DNA of 49,910 nt from a bacterium (GCA_030430075.1 JAUIGN010000063.1:1-49910); one strand, 5' to 3'. Positions 42,435-49,910 are shown, numbered from the stretch's first letter. Translations and numbers: made by a program. Notes: generated from the sequence alone by a model not told the origin.

Positions 42435-43868
42435 TTATTCCGCCGCGTTGGAAATGCAGTACAGCTTCGTATGGGTCCTTACGAACAAGCGACCATCGGC
42501 GATCGCAGGCGTCGCGACACAGCTTTCTCCCATGTCGTTCTTGGCCAGGATCTCCAGCTTGGGAGCGTCCTTGAGAACCACCAGAAAACCGTTTTCACCC
42601 ATCACATAGATCTTGCCGTCCGCGGCGATGGGCGATGCATAGTAGTTGCCGAAATTGCGAATTCGCTTCTTCTCCCAGATCGCTTCTCCGGAATCGGCGT
42701 TGAAACTGGCGGAAATGCCGCCCTTCTTGACGAGGAAGACGCGGCCGTCGGAGACCAGCGGTGACGAGATGTTCGACGGCGCCTTGTTGTCGATGTTCCA
42801 GACGACATGCGTCTCGGTCACATCTCCCCGCCCTCCACCGCGAATCGCCTGCACGATGTTGCCGCCGCCAACCATGTTCGTGGGAGATTGAAAGGCGGCA
42901 TCGATTTCGTCATCGATCAGGAACCCGTCACCGTTGGCATCACCCCGATCAAACTTTTCCCAAAATGCCTCGTTCAATTCCGACTTGGCCAGCCGCCCAT
43001 CCTGATTCGTATCCTTCCACTGCAGCAAGGCGTACTTCAAGACCCGCTCGGTGTCTCCGTAGCTTTGCAGCGAAACATAGATGAGGTCGTCCTTCACGAC
43101 CGGCGTGGTCATGATCGTGCGGAGCAGCGTGTTGCAGGTCCAACGCTCTTGCCCATTTTCCGGATTGTAGCCCTTCAACTTGCCGGATCCGGCCACAACA
43201 ATGTCTTCCTGGTCGCCGGACCGGCAGATCACCGGCAACGCATACCCGGCCAGCATCTCCGGACGCTCGGTCTTCCAGAGTTGTTTGCCGGTGTATTTGT
43301 CGATCGCCAACAGGAAGGGGGCCAGGTCGTCATCCTGATTGAAGATGACCATGTTCTCGTACACGATGGGCGAGTGGGCGGCGCCCCAGCCGAGCAAGTA
43401 AGTCGGTAGCGGAATGGGGTGTTTCCAAAGCAAGCGCCCGTCCTTGGCGTCCAGAGCCATCATGCCCAGCGTGCTGAAGTAGACATAGACCCGCTGGTCG
43501 TCGGCGGCCGGCGTGGACGAGGCCTGGGTATTGGGCGACATGATGGCCGGCAAAGGGCCCGTGTCAAACTCCCGCCGCCACGTCTCTTTGCCGCTGGCGG
43601 CGTCGAAGCAAATCACCGCAAACGTCCGCTCGCCGCTCATCGTCGTCGCGAACACTCGGCCGGAAGCGACGATCGGGCAGGCAATCCCCGGCCCCAGATC
43701 GGCCGACCAGAGGACCTTGTCGGTGTGCGAGAATTTGACGGGCAGGTCGTGGCTTGTGGAAATGCCGGTGGCATTCGGCCCGCGGAACTGAGGCCAGTCT
43801 TCGGCCCTCCCGGCGGACGTCAACAAGAGGGCTGCCGCCACCAAACTCGCGATCCCACATCGCATCAT
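42435..43868 (-). CDS. PQQ-like beta-propeller protein with an inserted EF-hand pair
   Basis: A 477-residue exported protein; GGAG precedes the ATG at 43868, and the signal is GIASLVAAALLLTSAGRAE. The first blade has the DWPQFRGPNATG opening of this planctomycete family. Later blades read FAVICFDAASGKETWRRE, MALDAKDGRLLWKHP, LLAIDKYTGKQLWKTE, GYNPENGQERW and ASFNADSGEAIWEKKR. Between blades (about 277-320) a pair of calcium-binding loops is inserted: DTNQDGRLAKSE and DANGDGFLIDDE. The Asp/Asn positions fit canonical EF-hands. It heads a two-gene unit with the glycosidase-like protein, so it may be a substrate-binding partner. Confidence 0.88.
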   Translation of the reverse strand: MMRCGIASLVAAALLLTSAGRAEDWPQFRGPNATGISTSHDLPVKFSHTDKVLWSADLGPGIACPIVASGRVFATTMSGERTFAVICFDAASGKETWRREFDTGPLPAIMSPNTQASSTPAADDQRVYVYFSTLGMMALDAKDGRLLWKHPIPLPTYLLGWGAAHSPIVYENMVIFNQDDDLAPFLLAIDKYTGKQLWKTERPEMLAGYALPVICRSGDQEDIVVAGSGKLKGYNPENGQERWTCNTLLRTIMTTPVVKDDLIYVSLQSYGDTERVLKYALLQWKDTNQDGRLAKSELNEAFWEKFDRGDANGDGFLIDDEIDAAFQSPTNMVGGGNIVQAIRGGGRGDVTETHVVWNIDNKAPSNISSPLVSDGRVFLVKKGGISASFNADSGEAIWEKKRIRNFGNYYASPIAADGKIYVMGENGFLVVLKDAPKLEILAKNDMGESCVATPAIADGRLFVRTHTKLYCISNAAE

Positions 43869-44011
43869 GGTCTTACTCCGGAAATAGGCATGACTTGGCC
43901 AACCATCGAGGCCTCACCATAGCCTGTGGGAATGCGGCAAGCAAGTTTCGCCTGTGTGCTGGCAGGCGGCCGGTCGCCGTGCAGTTTGCTGGCCGCTGCA
44001 ATCAACTTCAC

Positions 44012-44048
44012 ACGATCGATTTCCAACGATCGATTTCCAACGATTGAG
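44012..44048. repeat. 14-bp tandem repeat, two and a half units
   Basis: ACGATCGATTTCCA occurs twice in exact tandem and is followed by a partial ACGATTGAGG. Each unit contains an ATCGAT palindrome. It is upstream of the PQQ/EF-hand gene. Confidence 0.85.
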
Positions 44049-44165
44049 GGTTCGATCGTCTGAGGCGGAGTGGGGTAACGAACCCAGAACCATCTTGTTC
44101 CGTTCGGTAGCCCGGACACGCCGATTGTTGTTAGCTGGTTCCTGCAAGATGCCGGACCGCATCAC

Positions 44166-44182
44166 GTCATGGACAGCATGAC
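44166..44182. repeat. GTCATG palindrome, copy S4
   Basis: GTCATG-GACAG-CATGAC, with 6-bp arms and a longer loop than S1 and S3. It lies 45 bp after the P-II-like stop. Confidence 0.6.
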
Positions 44183-44226
44183 CTGAGGCACGGCGAACGT
44201 GGCTTCGAGAGAAACCGCCGGCCGGC

Positions 44227-44568
44227 CTAACCTCGCCGCGCCCCGGCAGGCTCGATGTCGGCCAGACTGTGAAAGGCATGGACCGGCATCACGAAGACCT
44301 TTCCGTCACCCATGCGGCCCGTCCGGGCGACCGAAGTAATCTTGCCGACGATTTCTTCGACGCGGGCATCGTCCGCCCACATCTCAATTTCGAACTTGGG
44401 CAGAAATGCCAGCGAGTATTCAGATTCGCCGTACTCGTCGAGGTAGCTTTTCTGGCGTCCGAATCCCTTCACCTCGCGAACCGTCAACGCTTCCAGAGGA
44501 GCCCGTTCGAGGCTCTCCAAGACCTTCTCGACCAGATACGGTTTGACAATGGCGATGATCTGTTTCAA
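44227..44568 (-). CDS. P-II family (GlnB/GlnK-like) signalling protein
   Basis: A 113-residue protein, matching P-II length. It has MKQIIAIVKPYLVEKVLESL at the N-terminus, the T-loop region KGFGRQKSYLDEYGESEYSLAFLPKFEIEMW with a Tyr in EYSL near the uridylylated position of GlnB, and the B-loop ARTGRMGDGKVFVMPV that binds ATP/ADP. The C-terminal RTGE signature of GlnB is not present (it ends HSLADIEPAGARRG), and SYLDEYGE replaces the usual GHTELYRG. So it is a divergent P-II. It lies downstream of a ferredoxin gene on the same strand, with a 272-bp gap, and no amtB or glnA is near. Its partner is unknown. Confidence 0.9.
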   Translation of the reverse strand: MKQIIAIVKPYLVEKVLESLERAPLEALTVREVKGFGRQKSYLDEYGESEYSLAFLPKFEIEMWADDARVEEIVGKITSVARTGRMGDGKVFVMPVHAFHSLADIEPAGARRG

Positions 44569-44840
44569 CGTTCACGCCCATCCAACGGGTCGCTGCCAGG
44601 GGGCAGCTTGCAGCCGCGACGGCCCAGGAATCGAGTTACCGTGCCGGCCCCCCGCGAGAGCTTGGCCACGTTACCTTGTCTACGCTTGAACTGGCCTACC
44701 CCGATACGGCCTACCCCGAAACCGAAGGGATGCCAAAGGGGCAGATACTCCCAAGGGAATCGGCGCCGAAAACGAGATTTCGGTCGCCTGGAGTGCACCC
44801 CAGTCCGACACCGACCCCAACTGGTGGCCCGGGCACTGCC

Positions 44841-45239
44841 CTAGCTAAAGAAATTCTCGCCAAACAGGCTGATGTCCGGACTGCTCTCGACTTCGATATC
44901 GCCCATGACCTTGGTCATGCAGGCGAGCCGCATCGTGTCTTCGTTGCCGACGTAGGCCAAGCAGGGGATCGGATCGGGGGGGAAAGAAACCGGCGTCTTG
45001 AACTTCACCCACTCCCGAGTCGTCAATTTGTTCGTATTCTCGATGCCCTGGGTGATGTTGACGCGGCACGTGCCGCACACCCCCAAACCCTTGCAATTCA
45101 TGAACTTGTTGATGCTCTCTCCATAGCCGTTGACCCCGCAATTCAGGTTGATCCCGGCCTTGATCGCCTCGGTCCGTAGAACGGCGCCTTCAGGAACCTC
45201 GATTTCCTTCTTCTCATTCGTAAATTTGACCAATGGCAT
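44841..45239 (-). CDS. 2Fe-2S ferredoxin-type protein
   Basis: A 132-residue protein starting MPLVKFTNEKKEIEVPEGAVLRTEAIKAG. I chose the ATG at 45239 because the beta-grasp strand starts there. The cluster ligands are in the plant-type arrangement: Cys-x5-Cys-x2-Cys in CKGLGVCGTC and a far Cys in MRLACMTKV. An extra Cys (NLNCGVNG) precedes. A long insertion of about 30 residues (TTREWVKFKTPVSFPPDPIPCLAYVGNEDT) lies before the last ligand, making the protein longer than simple ferredoxins. It acts in electron transfer. It is the upstream neighbour of the P-II-like gene. Confidence 0.9.
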   Translation of the reverse strand: MPLVKFTNEKKEIEVPEGAVLRTEAIKAGINLNCGVNGYGESINKFMNCKGLGVCGTCRVNITQGIENTNKLTTREWVKFKTPVSFPPDPIPCLAYVGNEDTMRLACMTKVMGDIEVESSPDISLFGENFFS

Positions 45240-45742
45240 CGTAGATCTGGGGGCTGGAGTGAGGGTCATTCGGAGCAAAAACAGAACCTGGAAATCGTAC
45301 CAAGCCCCCGCCCGAAAATCTACTGCACGAAGGATCGGGCGAGCGGCCCGGTTTGCCGGGAACGGAGGCTGCCCATCTGCCGGAGCTGCGGCTGACGGCC
45401 GCCGCGGGGACGCATCACCGGTCGCTTCACACCGCCCGCGAGCCGCTCATCGGCATGATGGATGAACGAGCGATGATTTCAGTGCAAGTCGCTGTGTCGC
45501 AATTGGTTGTGGTGAACCTACCCAGAGAGCCACGTCCATCGACCGGAACGCGCTCGCGTCGGGTACTCTCTGCAATCAACGGAACCGGGGCTCACGCCCA
45601 ACGGCGGATGAATCATCCGCGACAACGGCTCTTCAGAGTTCGTTCATCCGGCGCACTGCAATCGGCCGATCCAGTGTGTCTGGACGGCAGGGATCAATTT
45701 TGACACGATGTGCCCAAACGACTCACATTCAGGGAACGGCCG
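45240..45742. other. 500-bp gap carrying dispersed repeat copy R2
   Basis: Divergent region between the ferredoxin and the small protein at 45743. About a third of it is copy R2. Nothing else is recognised. Confidence 0.5.
45460..45620. repeat. ~155-bp dispersed imperfect repeat, copy R2
   Basis: ATGAACGAGCGATGATTTCAG, then TTGTGGTGAACCTACCCA, then AACCGGGGCTCACGCCCAAC and GCGGATGAATCATCCGC, a near-perfect 8-bp palindrome. The block order is that of R1 and R3. Confidence 0.8.
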
Positions 45743-45997
45743 ATGGCAGAACGATCAAAATTTCAGCAGAAAGTAATCAAGAACTTTTATGACAACCGCG
45801 AAGCAATCGCGCTTCAGCGGGCTCAGGAACTGGTGACCGAGCTGTATCTTACCGAAGGCAAGAAACGCCAACGGCACTGGAAGACGCTCACCACCCACCT
45901 GCTGGCGCTCGGCGAGAAGCAAGAGCGAATCGACCAGTTGATCGCCGACGACAACCCGGAAGCGGTGGCCAACCTGCTGAAGACCCACATGAAATAG
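45743..45997 (+). CDS. Small conserved-looking protein of unknown function
   Basis: An 84-residue protein starting MAERSKFQQKVIKNFYDNREAIALQRAQELVTELYLTEG. GGGAAC precedes the ATG at 45743. It is all helical and highly charged (KKRQRHWKTLTTHLLALGEKQERIDQLIADDNPEAVANLLKTHMK), with good protein character throughout. It has no membrane segment. The sequence has the look of a widespread planctomycete protein, but I know no function for it. It stands alone between repeat copies. Confidence 0.75.
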   Translation: MAERSKFQQKVIKNFYDNREAIALQRAQELVTELYLTEGKKRQRHWKTLTTHLLALGEKQERIDQLIADDNPEAVANLLKTHMK

Positions 45998-46116
45998 GTC
46001 CCCGGCCGACAGCTCGCTGGCCAAGCCGACCGTTCGCGACGCGTGCCTGGCATCACCGTCTGGTGACGGTAGCGGCACGTGCATCTGCAGCAAGCGTTTA
46101 TTCTTCATTGCGAAGA

Positions 46117-46131
46117 TCATGCTTTGCATGA
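46117..46131. repeat. GTCATG palindrome, copy S2
   Basis: TCATGC-TTT-GCATGA; the loop and arms match S1 but the outermost G-C pair is lost. Confidence 0.7.
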
Positions 46132-46210
46132 CGTTACGCGGTCTGCCACCATGCCGAAGCGAACCGTACGTTGATACCCGCGCTGAACCGTCAGATTGGC
46201 GGCTCATCAC

Positions 46211-46224
46211 GTCAACTTTTTTGG
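46211..46224 (+). promoter_or_regulatory. GTCAAC-T6-GG motif upstream of the alcohol dehydrogenase gene
   Basis: GTCAACTTTTTTGG, 49 bp ahead of the start at 46274. It matches the block ahead of the sigma factor gene (29199). Its function is unknown. Confidence 0.3.
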
Positions 46225-46273
46225 GCCGCGACCTGCTGATACCCCCATACCTACCTTTCCCAGGCCTCCTCTC

Positions 46274-47479
46274 ATGCGCACCACTTGGAATTTTTACTCG
46301 GCCGGACAGCTCACGTTCGGCCCCGGCGCGGTCCACCAACTGGGCGATCTGGCAAAACGGCTCAACGTGACACGGATCTTGCTGGTCACGGACGAGACAC
46401 TCGTAAAGGTCGGAGTCGTCAATCGCGTGCTGGCGCCACTGCGGGAGTCCGGCGCTGAGGTGGAACTCTTCGATGGAAGCATGGCGGAACCTTCGTTGGA
46501 GATCGCCGAGACGTGCCTTGTGCAGGGGCGGAAATTCGAACCGGACGCGGTTATCGGTGTGGGCGGCGGCAGCAATATGGACCTTGCCAAGATCGCAGCG
46601 ACCGTGCTGACCCACGGCGGCCGCCCGGCAGACTATTTCGGCTTCGATTGCGTCCCCGGCCCGGTCTTGCCGCTGATCTGCCTGCCCACCACCGCAGGAA
46701 CCGGCAGTGAAGTCTCTCATGCCGCCGTGCTGACGGATACGGCCAATGAGATGAAAGTCAGCACGCTCAGCAACTGGCTTCGCCCGACCCTGGCGATCGT
46801 CGATCCCGAGCTGACTTACAGTTGTCCAAAACAAGTGACCGCTGACAGTGGGATTGATGCGCTGACTCATGCCATCGAAGCGTACACGGCGACCGACTTT
46901 GACCAGATGCATGTGCCCGCAGGAGAAGGATCCGCCTACGAAGGTCGCTTCCCGATCGCGGACTCGCTGGCAGAAAAGGCAATCACGCTCATCGGACAAC
47001 ACCTGGTCACGGCCGTGAACGAACCGGACAACCGGACCGCCCGAGACGCCATGGCGCTGGCCGCGACGCTGGCCGGGATGGCGTTCTCCAACGCCGGTGT
47101 CGCCCTCGTTCATGCACTTGAGTATCCGTTGGGCGGTGCCTTGCACTGCTCGCACGGTGCCGGCAACGGCCTTCTGCTGCCGTTCGTGATGCGCTTCAAT
47201 CTGGCGGAACGGATCGAGACGTTCGGCCGCATCGCTCGCCTGCTGGGCGAATCGACGGATGGTCTGACGCCGAGCGACGCGGCGGAATTGGCCATTCACC
47301 GGGTCGAACGGCTGAAACAAGAAATCGGCATCCCGGCCCGAATCCGCGACATCGGCGGCACCCCAGAACAACTGGCCGGCTTCGCGGAAAAAGCGTTTAC
47401 CATCAAGCGGCTCTTCCGGGTCAATCCGCGGCAAGCTTCGCTGGAAGATGTGATCGGGATCTACCGCGACGCACTGTGA
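46274..47479 (+). CDS. Iron-containing (group III) alcohol dehydrogenase
   Basis: A 401-residue enzyme. The start at 46274 (MRTTWNFYSAGQLTFGPGAVHQL) matches the usual family N-terminus. NAD-binding motifs are VIGVGGGSNMDLAK and LICLPTTAGTGSEVSHAAVLTD. The metal site shows DPELT, DSGIDALTHAIEAYT (with Asp and His), HALEYPLGG and CSHGAGNGLLLPFVMRFN (two more His). So all expected iron ligands are present. Relatives include lactaldehyde reductase and hydroxyacid-oxoacid transhydrogenase; the insertion after TATDFDQMHVPAGEG is not seen in short members. The substrate cannot be fixed. It is monocistronic. Confidence 0.93.
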   Translation: MRTTWNFYSAGQLTFGPGAVHQLGDLAKRLNVTRILLVTDETLVKVGVVNRVLAPLRESGAEVELFDGSMAEPSLEIAETCLVQGRKFEPDAVIGVGGGSNMDLAKIAATVLTHGGRPADYFGFDCVPGPVLPLICLPTTAGTGSEVSHAAVLTDTANEMKVSTLSNWLRPTLAIVDPELTYSCPKQVTADSGIDALTHAIEAYTATDFDQMHVPAGEGSAYEGRFPIADSLAEKAITLIGQHLVTAVNEPDNRTARDAMALAATLAGMAFSNAGVALVHALEYPLGGALHCSHGAGNGLLLPFVMRFNLAERIETFGRIARLLGESTDGLTPSDAAELAIHRVERLKQEIGIPARIRDIGGTPEQLAGFAEKAFTIKRLFRVNPRQASLEDVIGIYRDAL

Positions 47480-47489
47480 TCCTGGTGAT

Positions 47490-47650
47490 TAACGAACGAA
47501 CAGCAATTCACTGCAAATCGCGGACTCGCAGTTGCTGGCGGTGAACTTTCAAAAAGCGGCTCGCACCTCATGCCGGAACGCGGTAACGCCCGGTTCGTTC
47601 AGCCTTCAAGGGAACCGGGGCTGACGCCCAACGGCTGATGTATCATCCGG
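47490..47650. repeat. ~155-bp dispersed imperfect repeat, copy R3
   Basis: AACGAACGAACAGCAATTCA, then GCGGTGAACTTTC, then AACCGGGGCTGACGCCCAAC and GGCTGATGTATCATCCGG. It starts 11 bp after the dehydrogenase stop and fills nearly the whole gap to the RraA-like gene. Confidence 0.75.
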
Positions 47651-47689
47651 ACCAACTTCATCGCCAGGGTCCGACTTCCGTCCGGTTTG

Positions 47690-48346
47690 CTAGAGAACGC
47701 CGAACTTCTCGTACGCTTCCGTAGCTTTCATGCCGTCCCGGATCGCGTCCCGCGTCCGGTTCTCGTCGTGCACCTTTTGCCAAGCCCGGCGGATCACTTC
47801 CGCTTCGACTTTCTGCGGGACGACCACGATCCCGTCGAGATCGGCAAACACCAGGTCACCGGGGCAAAACCGCACGCCGCCAATCTCGACCGGAACGTCG
47901 ATGTCGGCCACCCGCTGGCGGTTCTGGCTATCGTAAACACTGGTCTGGCGAGCGAACACGGGAAAGTTCATCTCGCGCAGCCTGGCAACGTCGCGAACGG
48001 CGCCATCCACGATCGCACCCAGGCAACCGGTGTTCCGGGCTGCCGTCGAGAGCAACTCGCCCCACAAGGCCGAATGACATGATCCGTGGGCGGCCGCGAT
48101 CACCACATCATCCGGCCGGCAACTGTCGACCGCCTTCAACTCCAGCTCGTAGGGCCGAGGATCTTCGTGATACATGTCGGCCCACAGGGTCGTCTTGCAT
48201 CGCCCCACCAAGAGCGAATCGCCGCTATACGGCTGCAAGGGAACGCGCGGTGATTGATATCGCAGGCCCAACGAATCAAGCGAGTCCGCCACAACTGCAG
48301 CATACAAGGATTCCCGCATCATCTTGAAGGTTATTTCTTCGGGCAT
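47690..48346 (-). CDS. RraA-like (4-hydroxy-4-methyl-2-oxoglutarate aldolase) family protein
   Basis: A 218-residue protein. The start at 48346 (MPEEITFKMMRESLYAAVVADSLDSLG) fits the family; the upstream 48 residues do not. Motifs: AHGSCHSALWGELLSTAARNTGCLGAIVDGAVRDVARLREMNFPVFARQ, with the conserved WGEL and DGAVRD (Arg/Asp of the active site), then DIDVPVEIGGVRFCPGDLVFADLDGIVVVP, which is the usual C-terminal signature. Members are either class II pyruvate aldolases or RNase E inhibitors (RraA); the sequence cannot decide, though the aldolase residues look intact. No partner gene is next to it. Confidence 0.9.
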   Translation of the reverse strand: MPEEITFKMMRESLYAAVVADSLDSLGLRYQSPRVPLQPYSGDSLLVGRCKTTLWADMYHEDPRPYELELKAVDSCRPDDVVIAAAHGSCHSALWGELLSTAARNTGCLGAIVDGAVRDVARLREMNFPVFARQTSVYDSQNRQRVADIDVPVEIGGVRFCPGDLVFADLDGIVVVPQKVEAEVIRRAWQKVHDENRTRDAIRDGMKATEAYEKFGVL

Positions 48347-48422
48347 GTGACAACTTCCAGGGTCGAAGATGGTTCGTGTACGGTCGAATGGTACACGCCG
48401 GAACAATTGGATCGTTCCGCAC

Positions 48423-48439
48423 GTCATGCGGTGCATGAC
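48423..48439. repeat. GTCATG palindrome, copy S3
   Basis: GTCATGC-GGT-GCATGAC, arms identical to S1 with a different loop. It lies between the RraA-like start and the stop of the right-edge gene. Confidence 0.75.
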
Positions 48440-48619
48440 ATCAGGCGGTCTCAAGCGAGGCAGGAACGTGTCATCAACGACTTCCCGCACATGCGTATCG
48501 CCGAATGTAAGGAAATCGTTCTTGACTCGACCCTAAGGTGTACCCGGCGGGGCCGTACGGAGCAACCGCGCGATGACACGATGCCAACCGCACCGTCACT
48601 CAGGTTGGCTGCCGTCAAG

Positions 48620-49910
48620 TTACTCTCGGATCCGATCGCCCGCACCGCCCACGATGTGGTCGCTCCCCCGTTCGCCGCGCAGGTCATCGCGGTCACCGTC
48701 GTCCACAATCGCTCCCAGGTCGATCAGAGCGCCCATCAGGTCGTCATCCAACCACTCTGCCAAGGCGGCTTCAAGCGATTCACGGTCGTCCTCGTTGGCC
48801 GCCGAGCCGCCGATCAGGAGATCCCGATCATTCCCGCCCTGTAGCCGATCTCTACCGAGCCCGCCAATCAAGATATCCCGGCCGGCGCCCCCTCGCAAAT
48901 TGTCGTTGCCTGTGCCGCCGCTGAGCACATTCGGTCCGTCACCACCTTCGAGTCGATCGTTACCGGCCCCGCCGAAGACAAACTGGGCAATCCCAGTCGA
49001 CGCGCCGGCACTGACTCCGATCTGGCTGCCATCATAACGATCATTTCCAGCACACAAGTGGCTGACAATGCGTTCGACTTGGGAGAGACGGAAGTCCGCC
49101 CTGATACGACCTTCGCGCCCCCGCCCCAGCCTGGCGTCAACCGTTAAGACGTCCGCATCCTCATCGAATTCAAACTCAACGCGATCATTGCCGTCGGTCC
49201 CGATCACGTACAGCGTCCCGTCAATCAGGCCCACGCCCCGGACGAACGCCACGGTTGCCGCTGTTGCAACTCCGCCATTGCCGTCATCGACGCTGACGGT
49301 GATCTGGTACTTCCCCCCCGCGGCGTAGTCATGGCTGCCGGAAAATTCGTCAGCCACCTGATCCACCGATATCGACTCGGCCAACGAGCCGTCGCCCCAG
49401 TCAACGATGACCGTATGAACGTCTGACAGATCGGCGTCGGCGAACATACCGCCAACCGTGACTCGACCATCGGCACTGTTGTCACACGGCTCGCTGTGAT
49501 CCGAGCTCACGTCGGTGATGGTCGGCTCCGAGTTGCTTTCGATAACAACAATCGTGAGCGTCTCCCAATCGGAAAGACTCGGCGAGCCGTCGTCGGTCAC
49601 GCGGACCGTCACGTCAAACGAACCCGGGCCATCAGATTCTGTCGGAGTCCAGCGGAACTCGCCCGTTGTCGCATCAATCGATGCGCCCGCTGGTGCGCCC
49701 GCGTCCAAGCTGTATGTCAACGCGTTCGCCGGCAGATCCGCGTCCGATGCACTTGCCGTGAACGTCAGCTCGCTCTCTTCGACAACCGATTGGTCGCCGA
49801 TCGTGGCCAACTCCGGTGCCGTGTTCACTTCACCAACCGTGATCGTGATCGTTTCCCAAGCGGAAAGGCTCGGCGAGCCGTCGTCGGTCACGCGGACTGT
49901 CACGTCAAAC
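48620..49910 (-). CDS. C-terminal part of a giant secreted repeat protein with RTX-type calcium repeats (cut by the right edge)
   Basis: Read from the right edge the frame is open with no start, so the gene begins outside the window. The visible 430 residues have, in order: two cadherin/Ig-like (putative Ig) repeats of 96 residues (SFDVTVRVTDDGSPSLS-WET), a PKD-like segment (VDWGDGSLAESISVDQ, SGSHDYAAGGKYQITVSVDDGNGG), a spacer with GTDGNDRVEFEFDEDADVLTV, and a run of RTX/hemolysin-type nonapeptides (GGAGNDRLEGGDGPNVLSGGTGNDNLRGGAG). It ends with a further RTX block, SDHIVGGAGDRIRE. Such proteins are Ca-dependent adhesins or secreted enzymes exported by type I secretion; no transporter is in the window. 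Confidence 0.92.
   Translation of the reverse strand, partial: FDVTVRVTDDGSPSLSAWETITITVGEVNTAPELATIGDQSVVEESELTFTASASDADLPANALTYSLDAGAPAGASIDATTGEFRWTPTESDGPGSFDVTVRVTDDGSPSLSDWETLTIVVIESNSEPTITDVSSDHSEPCDNSADGRVTVGGMFADADLSDVHTVIVDWGDGSLAESISVDQVADEFSGSHDYAAGGKYQITVSVDDGNGGVATAATVAFVRGVGLIDGTLYVIGTDGNDRVEFEFDEDADVLTVDARLGRGREGRIRADFRLSQVERIVSHLCAGNDRYDGSQIGVSAGASTGIAQFVFGGAGNDRLEGGDGPNVLSGGTGNDNLRGGAGRDILIGGLGRDRLQGGNDRDLLIGGSAANEDDRESLEAALAEWLDDDLMGALIDLGAIVDDGDRDDLRGERGSDHIVGGAGDRIRE

Larger units (their letters stand above)
43869..44226. other. 360-bp gap with a 14-bp repeat and a palindrome
   Basis: No gene. It contains the tandem ACGATCGATTTCCA units at 44012-44048 and palindrome S4 at 44166-44182. 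Confidence 0.5.

Noticed and set aside
46014..46080. ACCGTC-TGGT-GACGGT inverted repeat as a terminator for the small gene at 45743
   Set aside because: The stem is only 6 bp and is not followed by T residues.
45755..47434. Long minus-strand open frame of 559 codons opposite the alcohol dehydrogenase
   Set aside because: It is antisense to a clear iron-dependent dehydrogenase and its product has no family character; long antisense frames are expected at this GC content.

Overview
The window looks like a chromosome segment of a high-GC planctomycete, probably of the Pirellulales/Rhodopirellula type. The basis is family content: two DUF1501 proteins, a PSD1-cytochrome/DUF1549/DUF1553 protein, PQQ-like beta-propeller proteins, an ECF sigma factor paired with a zinc-finger/Ser-Thr kinase, a tri-domain CHAT protein, a BON-domain protein with a Pro/Tyr-rich tail, and long repeat-rich intergenic gaps. 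No rRNA, intact IS element, prophage or CRISPR array is visible. All family assignments were made by reading the translated sequence; no database search was run.

Layout. 0-0.7 kb: a tRNA-Ala(UGC) gene, with an integrase N-terminal fragment directly downstream of its 3' end, joined to a C-terminal fragment of what looks like a REP-associated transposase. This resembles a decayed island boundary. 1-4 kb: a small Lys-rich protein, a TVP38/TMEM64 membrane protein and a DUF1501 protein. 4-12.7 kb: a divergent cluster that reads as a MurNAc (cell-wall sugar) salvage system: an HpcH/HpaI-type aldolase, a BadF-type sugar kinase and MurQ on the minus strand; a Na+/solute symporter, a secreted serine-hydrolase (AmiE-like)-NamZ/DUF1343 fusion and a second DUF1343 protein on the plus strand. 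12.8-22.1 kb: two TlpA-like thioredoxin proteins, small unknown or membrane proteins, a triple-BON protein and a lipoprotein, with two clear terminators.

22.2-25.9 kb: a two-gene minus-strand unit holding a 1058-residue alpha/beta-hydrolase - M17-N-like - CHAT protease protein and a small HEAT-repeat protein. I consider this the strongest candidate for an undescribed effector system. 26.5-32.7 kb: a PQQ-like propeller, a malate/lactate dehydrogenase-2 family enzyme, and a sigma factor / anti-sigma-like kinase / Gly-rich protein operon. 33-44 kb: an SGNH (SASA-type) acetylesterase, the PSD1-DUF1549-DUF1553 and DUF1501 pair, and a large secreted glycosidase-like protein with an EF-hand PQQ propeller. 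44-50 kb: a P-II-like protein with a 2Fe-2S ferredoxin, a small conserved protein, an iron-dependent alcohol dehydrogenase, an RraA-like protein and the C-terminal part of a giant Ca-binding (RTX-like) repeat protein running off the right edge.

The gaps carry several repeat families that the genes do not explain. The most striking are three copies (32.7-33.2, 37.9-38.1 and 39.8-40.2 kb) of a 96-134 bp palindromic element with shared 20-bp ends. In each copy the flanks are built from short tandem repeats that iterate the element's own termini. A second family is a ~155-bp imperfect repeat (16.3, 45.5, 47.5 kb), and a third is a 17-bp GTCATG palindrome (6.3, 44.2, 46.1, 48.4 kb).
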